This document shows positions 1-9,600 of a DNA stretch of 64,000 nt, one piece after another; position 1 is the first letter of the stretch, and each line of letters starts with the position of its first letter. The stretch comes from Candidatus Leptovillus gracilis (GTDB lineage: Bacteria > Chloroflexota > Anaerolineae > Promineifilales > Promineifilaceae). Where the stretch lies: positions 868,001-932,000 of the forward strand of contig JADJXA010000002.1 in the NCBI GenBank assembly GCA_016716065.1, read 5' to 3'. The translations under genes were made by a program, and so were the position numbers. A model generated the notes under the pieces. That model searched no databases. It saw only the letters and a list, made by a program, of their open reading frames with translations, and was not told the DNA's origin.

Positions 1-1294
1 CCAGCCGCGCCCGATACCAATCAAAAGCCCATAAATTTTCGTCCACCAGAATCACGTCCGGGCGCTGCCCCTCGACGTGCTGGAAGTACCACAGCGCAAA
101 AATCGTCGGGTCGCCCGGTGTAGACACGACGGCGCCTGGCGGGATGGCGGCCAGCAAGGCTTCGGCGCGCCCCCTGATCGGCTGCTTATCGGCGCGTAGA
201 TTTTGCTCATTAAAGTTTACCAAAAGCAGGATCAGGGGCAAGCAAAGCGCCAGGATGCCCAGTTTATGATAAGTCGGAGCCAGCAGCAGACTCAGCAGCA
301 GCCAGGCGGGCAGCGCCAGGATGATGGCGTCGTCGGGCAGATAGGCCAGGGCGAACAAGAGGTAGAGAACGGCCGTGCCTCCCAGCCACAGCGCTTGCTG
401 TCGCTCCGGCCGGGGCAGCAGCCACACCCCGGCGGCAATGAGGGGGATGCCCGCCCAGGTGAATTGGCTGAGCCAAATAGGCAGCCAGGCAGCCAGCCGC
501 ACCGGCAAATCGGCCAGGGGTAGGGCGAAGGCGTAGCCGCGATACAACTGCCCGCTTACCAGCCACCACCAGCCGCGCAGCGTGGTTGGCTCGCCCCAGA
601 CGACGGGGCTGGCGGGGTGGGCCAGCCAGGGCAGCAGGACCAGGGGCAGCAGCCCAACCAGCCCGCCCAACAGCAGGCGGGGCCAACCGGCGCGCGGCGT
701 CTGGGCCAGGGCCAGCGGCAGCATGAACCAGCCGGTGGGGTGGGCGGTGAGGCTAAGTCCGAGAAGAAAGCCGGTCAGCAAGGACGGCCGTTTCGTCAAC
801 AGCGCCCACAAAAACAGAGCCAGCAGCAGCAGCGCCAACCCATACACTTCGGTGATGGTCGCCTGGCTCCAGACGAGACTGGAGAAGGCAAAGGTCAGGC
901 CAACGGCCGCAGCGGTTATCGCCGACAGCGGGCGGGCGGCGGTGGGCAGCGGCCAGCGGGCGGCCGCCAGGGTTAACACGCCGGCCGCCAGGGCGACGGT
1001 GATGGCCGAAAAAAGGTTGAAGCGGTAAGCGACCGGGTCGAAGGGCAGGTAGACGACAATCTGGCCGAGCAGCCGATACAGGGGGTAACCGGGAGGATGG
1101 GGCAGACCGCGCGTGTAGACGGCCGTCATCAATTCACCGCCGTCTACGCCATGGTTGGCCCAGGTCAGGTCAGGGGCCAGCGTTAGCCCGTAGACAACCA
1201 GGGCCGCCAGCGTGGTGAAAATGGCTGGCAGCCAGACGGCCGCGCCCCAATTCGGCGCGTCAGCTAACCCAGATCGATCTGTAGCAGGCCGCAC
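1..1294 (-). CDS. DUF2723-family membrane protein, glycosyltransferase-like (3' end outside window)
   Basis: The minus-strand frame is open from the window edge up to about 1294, giving about 431 residues with no stop, so the C-terminus is missing. The N-terminal part has a membrane segment followed by APDLTWANHGVDGGEL and GLPHPPGYPLY, the hallmark of the DUF2723 family of polytopic proteins related to GT-C glycosyltransferases. Several hydrophobic segments follow, then a soluble part beginning RAEALLAAIPPGAVVST. I chose the GTG at 1294, which overlaps the end of the upstream GT2 gene by 31 bases; the start is uncertain because no clear ribosome site is visible. By family it probably transfers lipid-linked sugars outside the membrane, which fits the surface-polysaccharide neighbours. 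The substrate is unknown. Confidence 0.75.
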   Translation of the reverse strand, partial: MRPATDRSGLADAPNWGAAVWLPAIFTTLAALVVYGLTLAPDLTWANHGVDGGELMTAVYTRGLPHPPGYPLYRLLGQIVVYLPFDPVAYRFNLFSAITVALAAGVLTLAAARWPLPTAARPLSAITAAAVGLTFAFSSLVWSQATITEVYGLALLLLALFLWALLTKRPSLLTGFLLGLSLTAHPTGWFMLPLALAQTPRAGWPRLLLGGLVGLLPLVLLPWLAHPASPVVWGEPTTLRGWWWLVSGQLYRGYAFALPLADLPVRLAAWLPIWLSQFTWAGIPLIAAGVWLLPRPERQQALWLGGTAVLYLLFALAYLPDDAIILALPAWLLLSLLLAPTYHKLGILALCLPLILLLVNFNEQNLRADKQPIRGRAEALLAAIPPGAVVSTPGDPTIFALWYFQHVEGQRPDVILVDENLWAFDWYRARL

Positions 1295-2229
1295 AAGTAA
1301 CCAAACCCCAGGGCCAGAGCGCGCAAGCCCAACATGAAGGGGGCGATAAACATCACCGCTTTATCGCGCCGCCATGCCTTGCCCAGGAAGGGCAGGGTGG
1401 AGGCCAGGAAGATGACTGTCAGCAGGAAGGTGAGCAGCCAGACAAACGGCAAAAGCAGGGAAACGGCCGTGCTGGCGACTATCACACCCATCAGGGCAAT
1501 CTGCAATTTTTGGGAGTGGGGCGTGTAGGTGTCTTCGATGAGCCGTTCGGGGAACTGGCGCACCACACGGGCGTTCCAGTAGCCGTTGAAAAATTTTTTA
1601 CGGCCGTAGGCCGGCAGCGTATGGGCATGGGTGTGGGCAACGACGGCGCGGGGCTGGAACACCATTTTGTAGCCCCGCGAAGCCAGCCGGTAAGACAGCT
1701 CCCGGTCTTCGACTGAGGCTGTGGTGAACTGCTCGTCGAAGCCATTGTTGTCCAGCAGCGCCTGGCGGCGGCAGGCGGCCGAATAAGAATCCATGAAGCT
1801 GATGGCGTCGTAATTCAGCAGCCTGTCGTATTTGTCTTCGTATTCCAACTGGACGAAGCGGGCGGTCAGCTCTTTTTGCTGGGTGATATAGCGGCCTTTG
1901 ACGGCCGTTGTCCCTTCATCCGCCAGCAGCGGCGCAACCAGCGCCGCCAGCCAATCAGGCTGGGGCACGCAGTCGGCGTCGGTGAAGCAGATGATGTCGC
2001 CCTGGGCAGCGCGCAGGCCGTTGTTGCGGGCAGCGGCCGGCCCTCTTGGCGGCTGCTGGATCACCGTCGCCCCGGCGGCGGTGGCCCGCTGTGCCGTCTC
2101 GTCGTCGGAGCCATCATCTACGACGATGACTTCATAGGGCTGCGGCACGCCGCGCTGCTGCAAAACGGCCGTCACACACTCCGCGATGATCGCCTGGGCA
2201 TTGTGGGCAGGGATGATGATGGAAATCAT
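1264..2229 (-). CDS. Family 2 glycosyltransferase with C-terminal membrane segments
   Basis: This 321-residue protein starts ISIIIPAHN and has the GT-A motifs of family 2 inverting glycosyltransferases: VVDDGSDDE for nucleotide-sugar binding, FTDADC as the DxD-like metal site, and an EDRELSYRLASRG acceptor-side motif. Two or three hydrophobic segments fill the last 90 residues, so it is probably anchored to the inner face of the membrane. The ATG at 2229 is preferred over a TTG at 2250 because the fold begins immediately after it and the upstream bases belong to a heptamer repeat. It sits between a flippase-like gene and a DUF2723 gene and probably elongates a surface glycan. The sugar donor cannot be predicted. 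Confidence 0.88.
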   Translation of the reverse strand: MISIIIPAHNAQAIIAECVTAVLQQRGVPQPYEVIVVDDGSDDETAQRATAAGATVIQQPPRGPAAARNNGLRAAQGDIICFTDADCVPQPDWLAALVAPLLADEGTTAVKGRYITQQKELTARFVQLEYEDKYDRLLNYDAISFMDSYSAACRRQALLDNNGFDEQFTTASVEDRELSYRLASRGYKMVFQPRAVVAHTHAHTLPAYGRKKFFNGYWNARVVRQFPERLIEDTYTPHSQKLQIALMGVIVASTAVSLLLPFVWLLTFLLTVIFLASTLPFLGKAWRRDKAVMFIAPFMLGLRALALGFGYLCGLLQIDLG

Positions 2230-2239
2230 AGTCTGGAAA

Positions 2240-2318
2240 TCAATGGTCAATGGTCAATGTCGCTGTCGCTGCGCGACAACTTCGCCCCTGTCAATCGCCA
2301 AACCTCAATCGCCAATCT
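2240..2318. repeat. Heptamer-phased spacer repeat (TCAATGG / TCAATCG type)
   Basis: TCAATGG, TCAATGG and TCAATGT follow each other at 2240-2260, and TCAATCG, CCAAACC, TCAATCG, CCAATCT at 2291-2318, all in 7-base steps. The second block forms the last codons and stop of the UPF0104 gene, so its C-terminal residues DWRLRFGD come from repeat DNA. Confidence 0.7.
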
Positions 2319-3328
2319 GTGCGCCAGGCGGCGATGGCCCCTAATAGAAGCTGCGGCGTAATGATGAGCAAATGAAAGACCACCGCGTAACTGATAGCAA
2401 CCGCTTCATTCGTGTAGCCAAATTGGCGCAGCATAAAAACAACGGCAAATTCAAAGACGCCAATTTTGGCCGGCGTGGGCACGGGTAGGGCGGCAGCGAC
2501 GGTGACGCCCAGGTTAAGCAAGACGGCTTCGGTGAGGCCAAAGGGCAGGTGGAACGCCGGAAACAAGGCGTAGGGCATCAGCACCGACAAGACGACGATG
2601 AGAATGGAACGGGCCAGCAGTCCTAACAAGGTTTTGGCGCTGCGCATGGCGGCCAGACCGGTGAGGCCGGAGGTGATAAATTGCCGCAGGCGGCGCTGCA
2701 TAGTGGGGGGGAACGGCCGTAACACCCCCTCCGCCACCCGTATCACCCATTCGCTCTGGTAAGCGATCAGATACAAAACGGCAAAGGCCAACAGCGCGGC
2801 CACGCCCAGCACCAGGCCCTGTTGGGTAATAAAATCCGGCACAATAACAAAGGGGAGAATGGCAACCACCGTCAGCAGCAGCATGATCAGGTCCAGCGTT
2901 TTTTCCAGCACCAGAGTTCCCAGACCGGCCATTTTGCTGATGCCACTCTGTTGGTGCAGGGCGTAAACGCGGGCCAGATCGCCGAGGCGCATGAAGGAGA
3001 CGGCCGTATTCACAAACTGCCCCAATATCAATGCCCAAAACGCCGCGCCAAACGTGGGGCGCGGCGACGGTGGCGCAAATTGAAGCTGCCAGCGCCACGC
3101 CTTAGCCAGCAGCGTCAGCAAAAAGACGAGCAACGCCAGACCGATAAACACCGGTTCCGCCTGCGCCAACGCCCGGCCAATTTCCGCCAGGGTAATTTGC
3201 CGCAGCACATACCAGACGCCCCACACCAGCAGCGCCAGACCAACGGCGGCATTGAGCCAGGAGAGCAGCTTTTTAGCCGGATTGGGTTGTGGTGGGCCGG
3301 AAACGCGCTCCTGTTCTTTAGCGATCAA
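2291..3328 (-). CDS. UPF0104 / lysylphosphatidylglycerol synthase-like integral membrane protein
   Basis: A polytopic membrane protein of about 345 residues with the spacing of hydrophobic segments seen in the UPF0104 family (YbhN, AglD, the flippase half of MprF). Family-like stretches include AKAWRWQLQF near residue 75 and PTPAKIGVFEFAVVF near the end. A TTG at 3328 is chosen because it follows the purine run AAGGGGG at good spacing. The frame stays open to another TTG at 3388, which overlaps the stop of the upstream peptidase gene but lacks a ribosome site. In this cluster it may flip a lipid-linked sugar or lipid for the glycosyltransferases downstream (inference). The C-terminus is encoded by heptamer repeats. 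Confidence 0.82.
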   Translation of the reverse strand: MIAKEQERVSGPPQPNPAKKLLSWLNAAVGLALLVWGVWYVLRQITLAEIGRALAQAEPVFIGLALLVFLLTLLAKAWRWQLQFAPPSPRPTFGAAFWALILGQFVNTAVSFMRLGDLARVYALHQQSGISKMAGLGTLVLEKTLDLIMLLLTVVAILPFVIVPDFITQQGLVLGVAALLAFAVLYLIAYQSEWVIRVAEGVLRPFPPTMQRRLRQFITSGLTGLAAMRSAKTLLGLLARSILIVVLSVLMPYALFPAFHLPFGLTEAVLLNLGVTVAAALPVPTPAKIGVFEFAVVFMLRQFGYTNEAVAISYAVVFHLLIITPQLLLGAIAAWRTDWRLRFGD

Positions 3329-3384
3329 AATACCCCCTTGCGTGTAAAGTTCAGCGCCGGTTCTACAACGAGACAGGTCATGTG

Positions 3385-5547
3385 TCAAGAATTTGGCGGC
3401 GCGGTGTGTTCGGGCCGGGCAATGTGGGCGCTGGGGTCGCCAAACAGGGTAAAGGTGTCGCTGATTTCTTGCAGGCTGGTGTTGGTCGCGCCGGGCAGGG
3501 TGCGTTTGGCCGTCTGAAAAGCGTCGCCGATGCGGCTGACGGCCGGATCGTTCAACTGAGTCAGCAGCGCCGCAGCGAACGGCTCCTGGCTCGAAGAAAG
3601 CGTCAGGCTGGTGGCGGCGATGGACAACACCGGGCCGGTGGCGTGGTTAAACATCACCTCAGTGAGGGAGGGCTGCTCCGGGTGGGTGAACAGGCCGGTG
3701 AGGCAGGTAAGCTGCACGACGATGGGCGGCGCACTGTTTTGCAGCCTGTTCACGGCGTCCAACGTGAAGACGTTGTCTTTGCCCCACTGCGCCAGACTGC
3801 CGTGGCCGACGTAAGTCGCCAGCCAGGCGCCATCGTTCCAATGGGTGACAACTTCGTCGGCGGTGGGGCCGGTCAGTAGAGTGACGCTCGTTTCGTCCAG
3901 GCCGCTGTTTTGCACCAGACGTTGGGCCAGATCGGTGAACTGGCCTTCGGTGCCATCGGCGGCGAAGAGGATTTGGTTAACGGCCGTGCCGTCTTCATAA
4001 GCTAACGTGCGCGCCACCAGGGAAGCGACGGCCGCGGCCGAATCCACCGGCCAGCGCCCAACAGCCAGGTCTGGCTGTGTGTCGCCATCTACGTCGGCCA
4101 GCCGGGCGTCGCTGACCGTTTCGCCGCTGTAAGACACTGGGACCATTGGCGCGGGCACGATGTTGACCGGTGCCAGGCCCAGGTAGTTGCGATAATCAGC
4201 CGTGGCGCTGCCGACCAGGAAAAGATATTGGGGTTGTGGCGGCTGCCAATTTTCATAGGCATAGGCGACAAAAGCATGGATGCTGTCGGGCGAGGCCGCG
4301 CCGGCGCCAAACTCATCGTAAATTTCGGCTGTGGGAATGACGGCCACGCGCAGCCCTTCGGCCTGGCGGGCTTGGACCAGGGGTTGCAGCGCGGGGATCA
4401 GGGCGTCGGTGGTGATGATGAGCAAATCGGCGCCGTTGTCTGGACTGCGCCAGGTTGTGGCGCGGATGGGTTGGATGGTGGCTGATTGATAGCCGGTCGG
4501 GCCAACGGCCGTCACCCTTTGCCCCTCTTGCACGGCCAGCGTGGGGTCGTTGGCTGGCAGGCCGGTGAGCCGCTGTGGTTGTTCTGGCTGGCTTGTGTCA
4601 TACAAGTCGGGCGCGCCGCTGAAGCCGGAGAGTTGGACAATGCCTCTTTGCCCCGTGATGGTCAGTTCGTCATGGATGGCCGTGGGCGGCGCGGCGTAGG
4701 TGATTTCGATCCAGTTCAGGTCCATGATGTCCAAAAACGCCGCGCCTTCTACCGCGTTGTCGAGTATCAGGTTGTTGGCGCCGGTTTTGAGCAGGCCAGG
4801 CGGCACAATCACGCTGCCGGTGTGGTAAATCTGCCCATCGAAGCGGATGGTCCCAATGGTCTGGCCGTTGAGGATGATGTCGAAATCGTGGTCGTTTTCG
4901 ACTTCGACGTTGTAGGTTTCCCCTTTCATCTGGATACGAATCTGGCCGGAGCCATCGGCTGTGGCGGGCAGGTTAAAATCGAAGGGAAGCGTTTTGCCCT
5001 GGCGCAGCGGCTGCCAAAACCAGAGGTCGGCGGATGGATCTGCGTCGTCCAGGAACTGCCGCGCTTCGGATTTGTAGACCAGGTTTTCTTCCAGGTGTAG
5101 GGTGCGGCTGATGGCGGTGAGGCTGGCCGGCGTGGTGGGCGGCAGCACGGCCGTTTCGCCCATCATCTGGCCCGCTTGCCCACTGGACAGGAGGTAGGCG
5201 CGTTGGGCGGTGTAGCGGCTGGTGGGAGCCTGGCCGTAGAAGATGAGGGCGTCGTTTTGAATGGTGAAGGGCACGGCCGTTTCGCCCTGGCTGAGGTGGA
5301 GGTTGGCGGCGTTGAAGGCGGGCATTTCCAGCCCGGCGGCGGCTAGTTCCGCCTGGCTGACGCGGACGAAGCCATCCTGCTCGACGAGCAGTTTGACGCG
5401 GTCTGTGGCGAGGTTGTTGGGGATAACGGTTGGCTGCCTGGCCGGACGGCAGCTAACAGCCGTCAGCCACAACAGCCCGGCCAACAAAAGAAGCAGCCGG
5501 CCCGGCCGGGCTGGCTGGTGTAAACGTATGTGGTCAAGAAGTGACAT
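3385..5547 (-). CDS. C25 (gingipain-like) cysteine peptidase, predicted lipoprotein
   Basis: The 720-residue product begins with a hydrophobic signal ending LTAVSC, a plausible lipobox, so the mature protein is probably lipid-anchored outside the membrane. The N-terminal half is beta-rich with jelly-roll-like stretches; the C-terminal third matches peptidase family C25. The expected catalytic dyad is present: His in YVGHGS near residue 581 and Cys in QLTCLTG near residue 614. No C-terminal sorting tail or membrane anchor is visible. The next gene upstream is an FN3-like membrane protein, and a second C25 protein lies beyond it. In Bacteroidota one C25 member (PorU) acts as a sortase for secreted proteins; a processing role here is an inference. 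Confidence 0.85.
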   Translation of the reverse strand: MSLLDHIRLHQPARPGRLLLLLAGLLWLTAVSCRPARQPTVIPNNLATDRVKLLVEQDGFVRVSQAELAAAGLEMPAFNAANLHLSQGETAVPFTIQNDALIFYGQAPTSRYTAQRAYLLSSGQAGQMMGETAVLPPTTPASLTAISRTLHLEENLVYKSEARQFLDDADPSADLWFWQPLRQGKTLPFDFNLPATADGSGQIRIQMKGETYNVEVENDHDFDIILNGQTIGTIRFDGQIYHTGSVIVPPGLLKTGANNLILDNAVEGAAFLDIMDLNWIEITYAAPPTAIHDELTITGQRGIVQLSGFSGAPDLYDTSQPEQPQRLTGLPANDPTLAVQEGQRVTAVGPTGYQSATIQPIRATTWRSPDNGADLLIITTDALIPALQPLVQARQAEGLRVAVIPTAEIYDEFGAGAASPDSIHAFVAYAYENWQPPQPQYLFLVGSATADYRNYLGLAPVNIVPAPMVPVSYSGETVSDARLADVDGDTQPDLAVGRWPVDSAAAVASLVARTLAYEDGTAVNQILFAADGTEGQFTDLAQRLVQNSGLDETSVTLLTGPTADEVVTHWNDGAWLATYVGHGSLAQWGKDNVFTLDAVNRLQNSAPPIVVQLTCLTGLFTHPEQPSLTEVMFNHATGPVLSIAATSLTLSSSQEPFAAALLTQLNDPAVSRIGDAFQTAKRTLPGATNTSLQEISDTFTLFGDPSAHIARPEHTAPPNS

Positions 5548-5555
5548 CGAGCGGC

Positions 5556-6656
5556 TTACCCCGATTTGCGGGTGTACAAAATAATGGACCCGATAATGCC
5601 GGTGATGAAGATGAGCAGAGCGACAATAAAGCCGAGCCAGAGGAATAAGGTTCCTGGGCCTTCGTTTGTCTGGTCGGCTGCCGCGCCGGAATTAGCGCCG
5701 GTATATCCCTGCGAACTGCCGATGACGGCCACGCCGCTGGTTGTCGGGCTGGGCGCAGGCGATGGCTGCGCGTCAACCGGGTAACCGGTGTTGATTTGTG
5801 AGTTCGGGTCCGCAGCGCTGTCATTGGCGCTGTTGTCAACCGGGGCGTCCTGAACCGGCGCTGCTGTTTCTGCTGGCTGGGCCAGGGCAGAGGAGGGGGC
5901 AAATGCCCCTGGGCCGCCGGTGGCGCCGGGGCGCGTCGGTTCGGCGGTTGGCTGTTGGCTGCCCGGCTGGCTGATGGGCTGGGCAGCTGAATCGGCCTCA
6001 GAGGGTGTTGCGGTAGAGAGAGTGGTGGGTGGGGCGGCGGCCGGGGTGACAGTGGCGAAGATAATGCGGGTGGCGGTGGGTTGGGTAACGGCCGTTGGCG
6101 GCGCGGCACTGCCTGTTGTTGTCGCTGTCGCCGTTGGGGTGGGGGTCACGGTAGCGACGCCCGAGGCGGTGGTGCTGGTGGGGTTGATGGCCTGGGTGGT
6201 TGCTGTGGGCGTAGGGCTGTTGGTCGCCGTTGGGGTCGCGGTTGCCCCCACAGTGATGCTGACTTCACCCAGAGTCAGTTCATTGCTGCTGTTTTCCACT
6301 TCTATCAGGCGGTAGGTGTAGGTTTGGCCGAGAACGGCCGTTATATCTATTTCCTGGTAAATATACCCCTGCGCCGGACCGCCCTCTGCGCCAACAAAAC
6401 CAATTTCCTCTAAATAGGTGAAATTGCCGCTGCCTGTACGCCGATGGATTACAAATCCGGCCGTGTTCAGCTCGGTGGCTGTTTCCCAGGTTAACAGGAC
6501 GCCGCTGCTGTGGGTGACGGCCGTGAAACTGACCAACCCGACGCTGGTTGGTTTGTTCGGCGTCGGGGTTTGCGACATCACCCCGCCCACCGGCCAGATG
6601 AGCGCCAGCGCCATAAAAATAATAAACGGAAGAATAAAAGGGTATTTCTGTTGCAT
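5556..6656 (-). CDS. Secreted FN3-like protein with Thr/Pro-rich stalk and C-terminal membrane anchor
   Basis: The 366-residue protein has an N-terminal signal or anchor (residues 7-28), then one fibronectin-III-like domain recognisable from LTWETATELNTAGFVIHR and ending near SITVG. A long low-complexity stalk rich in Thr, Pro, Ala and Ser covers roughly residues 140-325. A single C-terminal transmembrane helix (LFLWLGFIVALLIF) and a basic tail ARKSG-like end, RKSG, follow. The layout is that of a domain displayed on a flexible stalk. It lies one base after the stop of the 1407-residue surface protein and eight bases before the C25 lipoprotein, so all three are probably one transcript. No enzymatic domain is seen. 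Confidence 0.78.
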   Translation of the reverse strand: MQQKYPFILPFIIFMALALIWPVGGVMSQTPTPNKPTSVGLVSFTAVTHSSGVLLTWETATELNTAGFVIHRRTGSGNFTYLEEIGFVGAEGGPAQGYIYQEIDITAVLGQTYTYRLIEVENSSNELTLGEVSITVGATATPTATNSPTPTATTQAINPTSTTASGVATVTPTPTATATTTGSAAPPTAVTQPTATRIIFATVTPAAAPPTTLSTATPSEADSAAQPISQPGSQQPTAEPTRPGATGGPGAFAPSSALAQPAETAAPVQDAPVDNSANDSAADPNSQINTGYPVDAQPSPAPSPTTSGVAVIGSSQGYTGANSGAAADQTNEGPGTLFLWLGFIVALLIFITGIIGSIILYTRKSG

Positions 6657-6657
6657 C

Positions 6658-9600
6658 TTATTTTCTGATGACGACCGGTAAATAAACCAGGCGAGGCGGT
6701 GTTGGCAAAACCTGCACCGACGCGCTGGCCTGTTGATTCTGCGGGTTCAGAATCCAGTCGTTGTTGGTAATGATGGCTGTGTTGGTTAACACGCCTACAG
6801 CGTTATCCATAGTATCGGTTGTCAACGTTACGGTGACGCTTTCACCGCTGGTCAATGGGTTGTCGAGCGTGAATGTTAAATCCTGGCCGTTGACCGTCAG
6901 GCTCACCGGGACCGATGCGCTAAACGCCCGGTATTGCAGGCCCGATGGTAAGGTGTCGGTCAGGGTAATGTGGCCGGCATGAATCCCTTCGTTGTAAACA
7001 GCGAGGTGGAAAACCGCTTCGTCGCCAGGATACAGAGGCGTATTGCTCTGTGGCGAGCTTTTTTCCAGCCGCATATTGAGATAATACACCATAACGGAGG
7101 CATTGGCTTCATCCAGATCGCCGGCTGCGCCTTCGGCAACGGCCGTATTGGTTAATAGCCCTACGGCGCTGCCGGTTACCTGGGTGGTGATGGTGACCGT
7201 GATGCTTTCGCCCCCGGATAGCGGGTTGAACGGGACAAAGGTCAGGTTGCTGCCTTGTAGTGTCAGGCTAACCGGCGCAGTGGCGCTGTAGCTCCGATAT
7301 GCCAGACCCAGCGGCAGCGAGTCGGTCAGGGTGATGGTGTTGGTGTAAATGCTGTTGTTGCCCACCACCAGTTGGAAAATCGCTTCGTCGCCAGGGTAGA
7401 GCGCTGTGCCGCTTTGCGGCGAACTTTTGCTCAGCCGCACCTCCGAATCACGAATGAGGATCGAAGCGCTGGCTTCATTGTCGGTCGGGTTCAGGTCCCA
7501 ACCGGCGCTTTGTACAGCGGCGCTGTTGGTGACAAGCCCATCTACGCCGTTGGTGACAACGGCCGTCACCGTAACAGCCGCGCTTTCATGCCACGCCAGA
7601 GGCGTATCCAGCCTGAAGTTCAGCTCATTGCCGGTGATCGTCAGGCTGACGGGGACCGAGGCGCTGTAGGTTTGGTATATCAGCCCTTCCGGCAAAGAAT
7701 CGGTCAGGTTGATGCTGCTGGCGTACAGGCCATTGTTTTGCACCGTCAGATGGAATGTCACCGCGTCGCCGGGGTATACCGGCAGGGCGCTTTGCGGCGA
7801 GCTTTTTTCCAGATTGAGATCGGGGCGATACAACTGCATCGCCGGGTCGCCCTGGAGGGTGAAGCTGTACAACTCCGACGGATGTTGTCCGTTGGTATAG
7901 TAGACCATTTTGGCGTGGTTAATGGCCTGCCCCAGACTGGGTAAGCCTAGTTCAAATGCGCCGGCATACAGGTTGTTGAGCAGAACGGTGTGTTCGGAGG
8001 TGAAACCTAGACCGGTGGAGGACCAATGAGCGGCCGCGCCCACGCCGCCCATCGCCATGAAGGTGCGGCTGAGGGCCGGTTCGCCGGGGAAACCAAAATG
8101 CCCATCCAGACAGTCGGCGCTGATGATGATGAGCGGCCGGGTGACATTGGCCCAAAAGCCAGAGATGGGCGTTGTCGTGGTGATGTAAACCAGACCGGCA
8201 TAGCCGCCGGAAAGAGGATTGACGTTGAAAATGGGCGGCGAAGCCCAGAACTGCACGCCGCCATGGCCGCGGTAATTCAGAATGTTGACGCCTTCGCTAT
8301 CAATATGCGACTTCATCTCATCGCGCACGCGGTTGGTATCGGCCTCGGTGGCTACGTCCAGACAGACGTGGCTTTGCAGCAAGCTGGGGGGAAGGTTGGC
8401 GCCGAGGTTGGTATTTTCCAGGCAAAAATTGCCACCGGTGTCGGCATTGTCGGCGACAAAGAGCAAATGACGTTGGGGGTCGGCCGGCGTGAGCAGGTTT
8501 TGGTCGTAGCGAATGATTTTGGAGACGATGGCGTTGGCTTCGGTGGTGGTGTTGGCTACCAGACGGCCGATGGCTATATCGGGGGCCAGGTCGTCGCCAA
8601 TTAAGGTGACGAAGGTGTGGTCTGAAGGAACGGCTCCCTGAAAGCGGTCGGTAAACACAATGTCGGTTAAGACAAAATTGGGCTGGTTGGGGTCCCACTG
8701 GGCGCGGCAGCCGGCCGTTGAGACCGGGCAGGGCAGGTTGCGCGGGTTAATGGTGCCGCCGCCAACAAGGACGACGTAGCTGGGGGCAGTGGGCCAGGTC
8801 GCCAGAGCGTAGCCCAGGTAATGACGTATGCTTTCCGGCAGCGGCAGGCCATAGCCAAACTGGTTGATGAGGTCGTTGATGTCTACGACGTGGGCTGCCA
8901 GGCCGCCAAATTGGGGATCGGCGCGGTGGGCGGCCAGGCGCTGCGCTTCGGTGATGAAGAGGTTGTGGCTGATGGCGATCCAGTCAGCGCCGCCGGCCGG
9001 TTGCAGACTGTGGGGGATGTATTGGCTGATTTGTTTGACGCTTCGGACGTTGGCGGAGGTGGTGGCCAGGTAACGGCCGTCAGCTGCATCCAGACCGGTG
9101 AAGGTGTAGGTATAAGGACCGCTGCCAGAAATATCGCTGCTGCTCAGGTTAATTTGCTCTGGTCGTAAAGGATCTGAAATGTCCCAGACCAAAATCTGCG
9201 ACAGTTGGTTTTGGCTGAAATTGTTCACCTCAAACTGCTGAACGCCAGGGTTGTTTTGCTTGTCGAACAACAGTTGGTTGTTATCGGCTGTCAGCCGCCG
9301 GTCATAAGATACGCTAATGCGATTCAGGAAGACAATGGGATCGCCGGGGCTGGCGGAGCGGTCTGTGGCAAAGATGACGCTGGCGGTATTTACCCCGGCT
9401 AACAAGGTGGTGATGGGTTGAGTCCCGGTCACGTTGATGCTGCGCAGGCGCTGCCAGGTCACTTGCCCCTGCACCGGGTAATTGTTGATCGTCGCCCGAA
9501 CATCGTACAAGAAGTTGGTCGGGGAGGTATTGGCTTCGCGGGGCAGCAGCTCCACCTCGTAATAGGCGCTGGCGCCGGTCAGTGCCGGGTGGGGCAGGGT

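Noticed and set aside
4486..5100. A 204-residue plus-strand frame inside the C25 lipoprotein gene
   Set aside because: It is antisense to an intact peptidase gene with catalytic motifs, and its composition is that of an antisense frame in GC-rich DNA.
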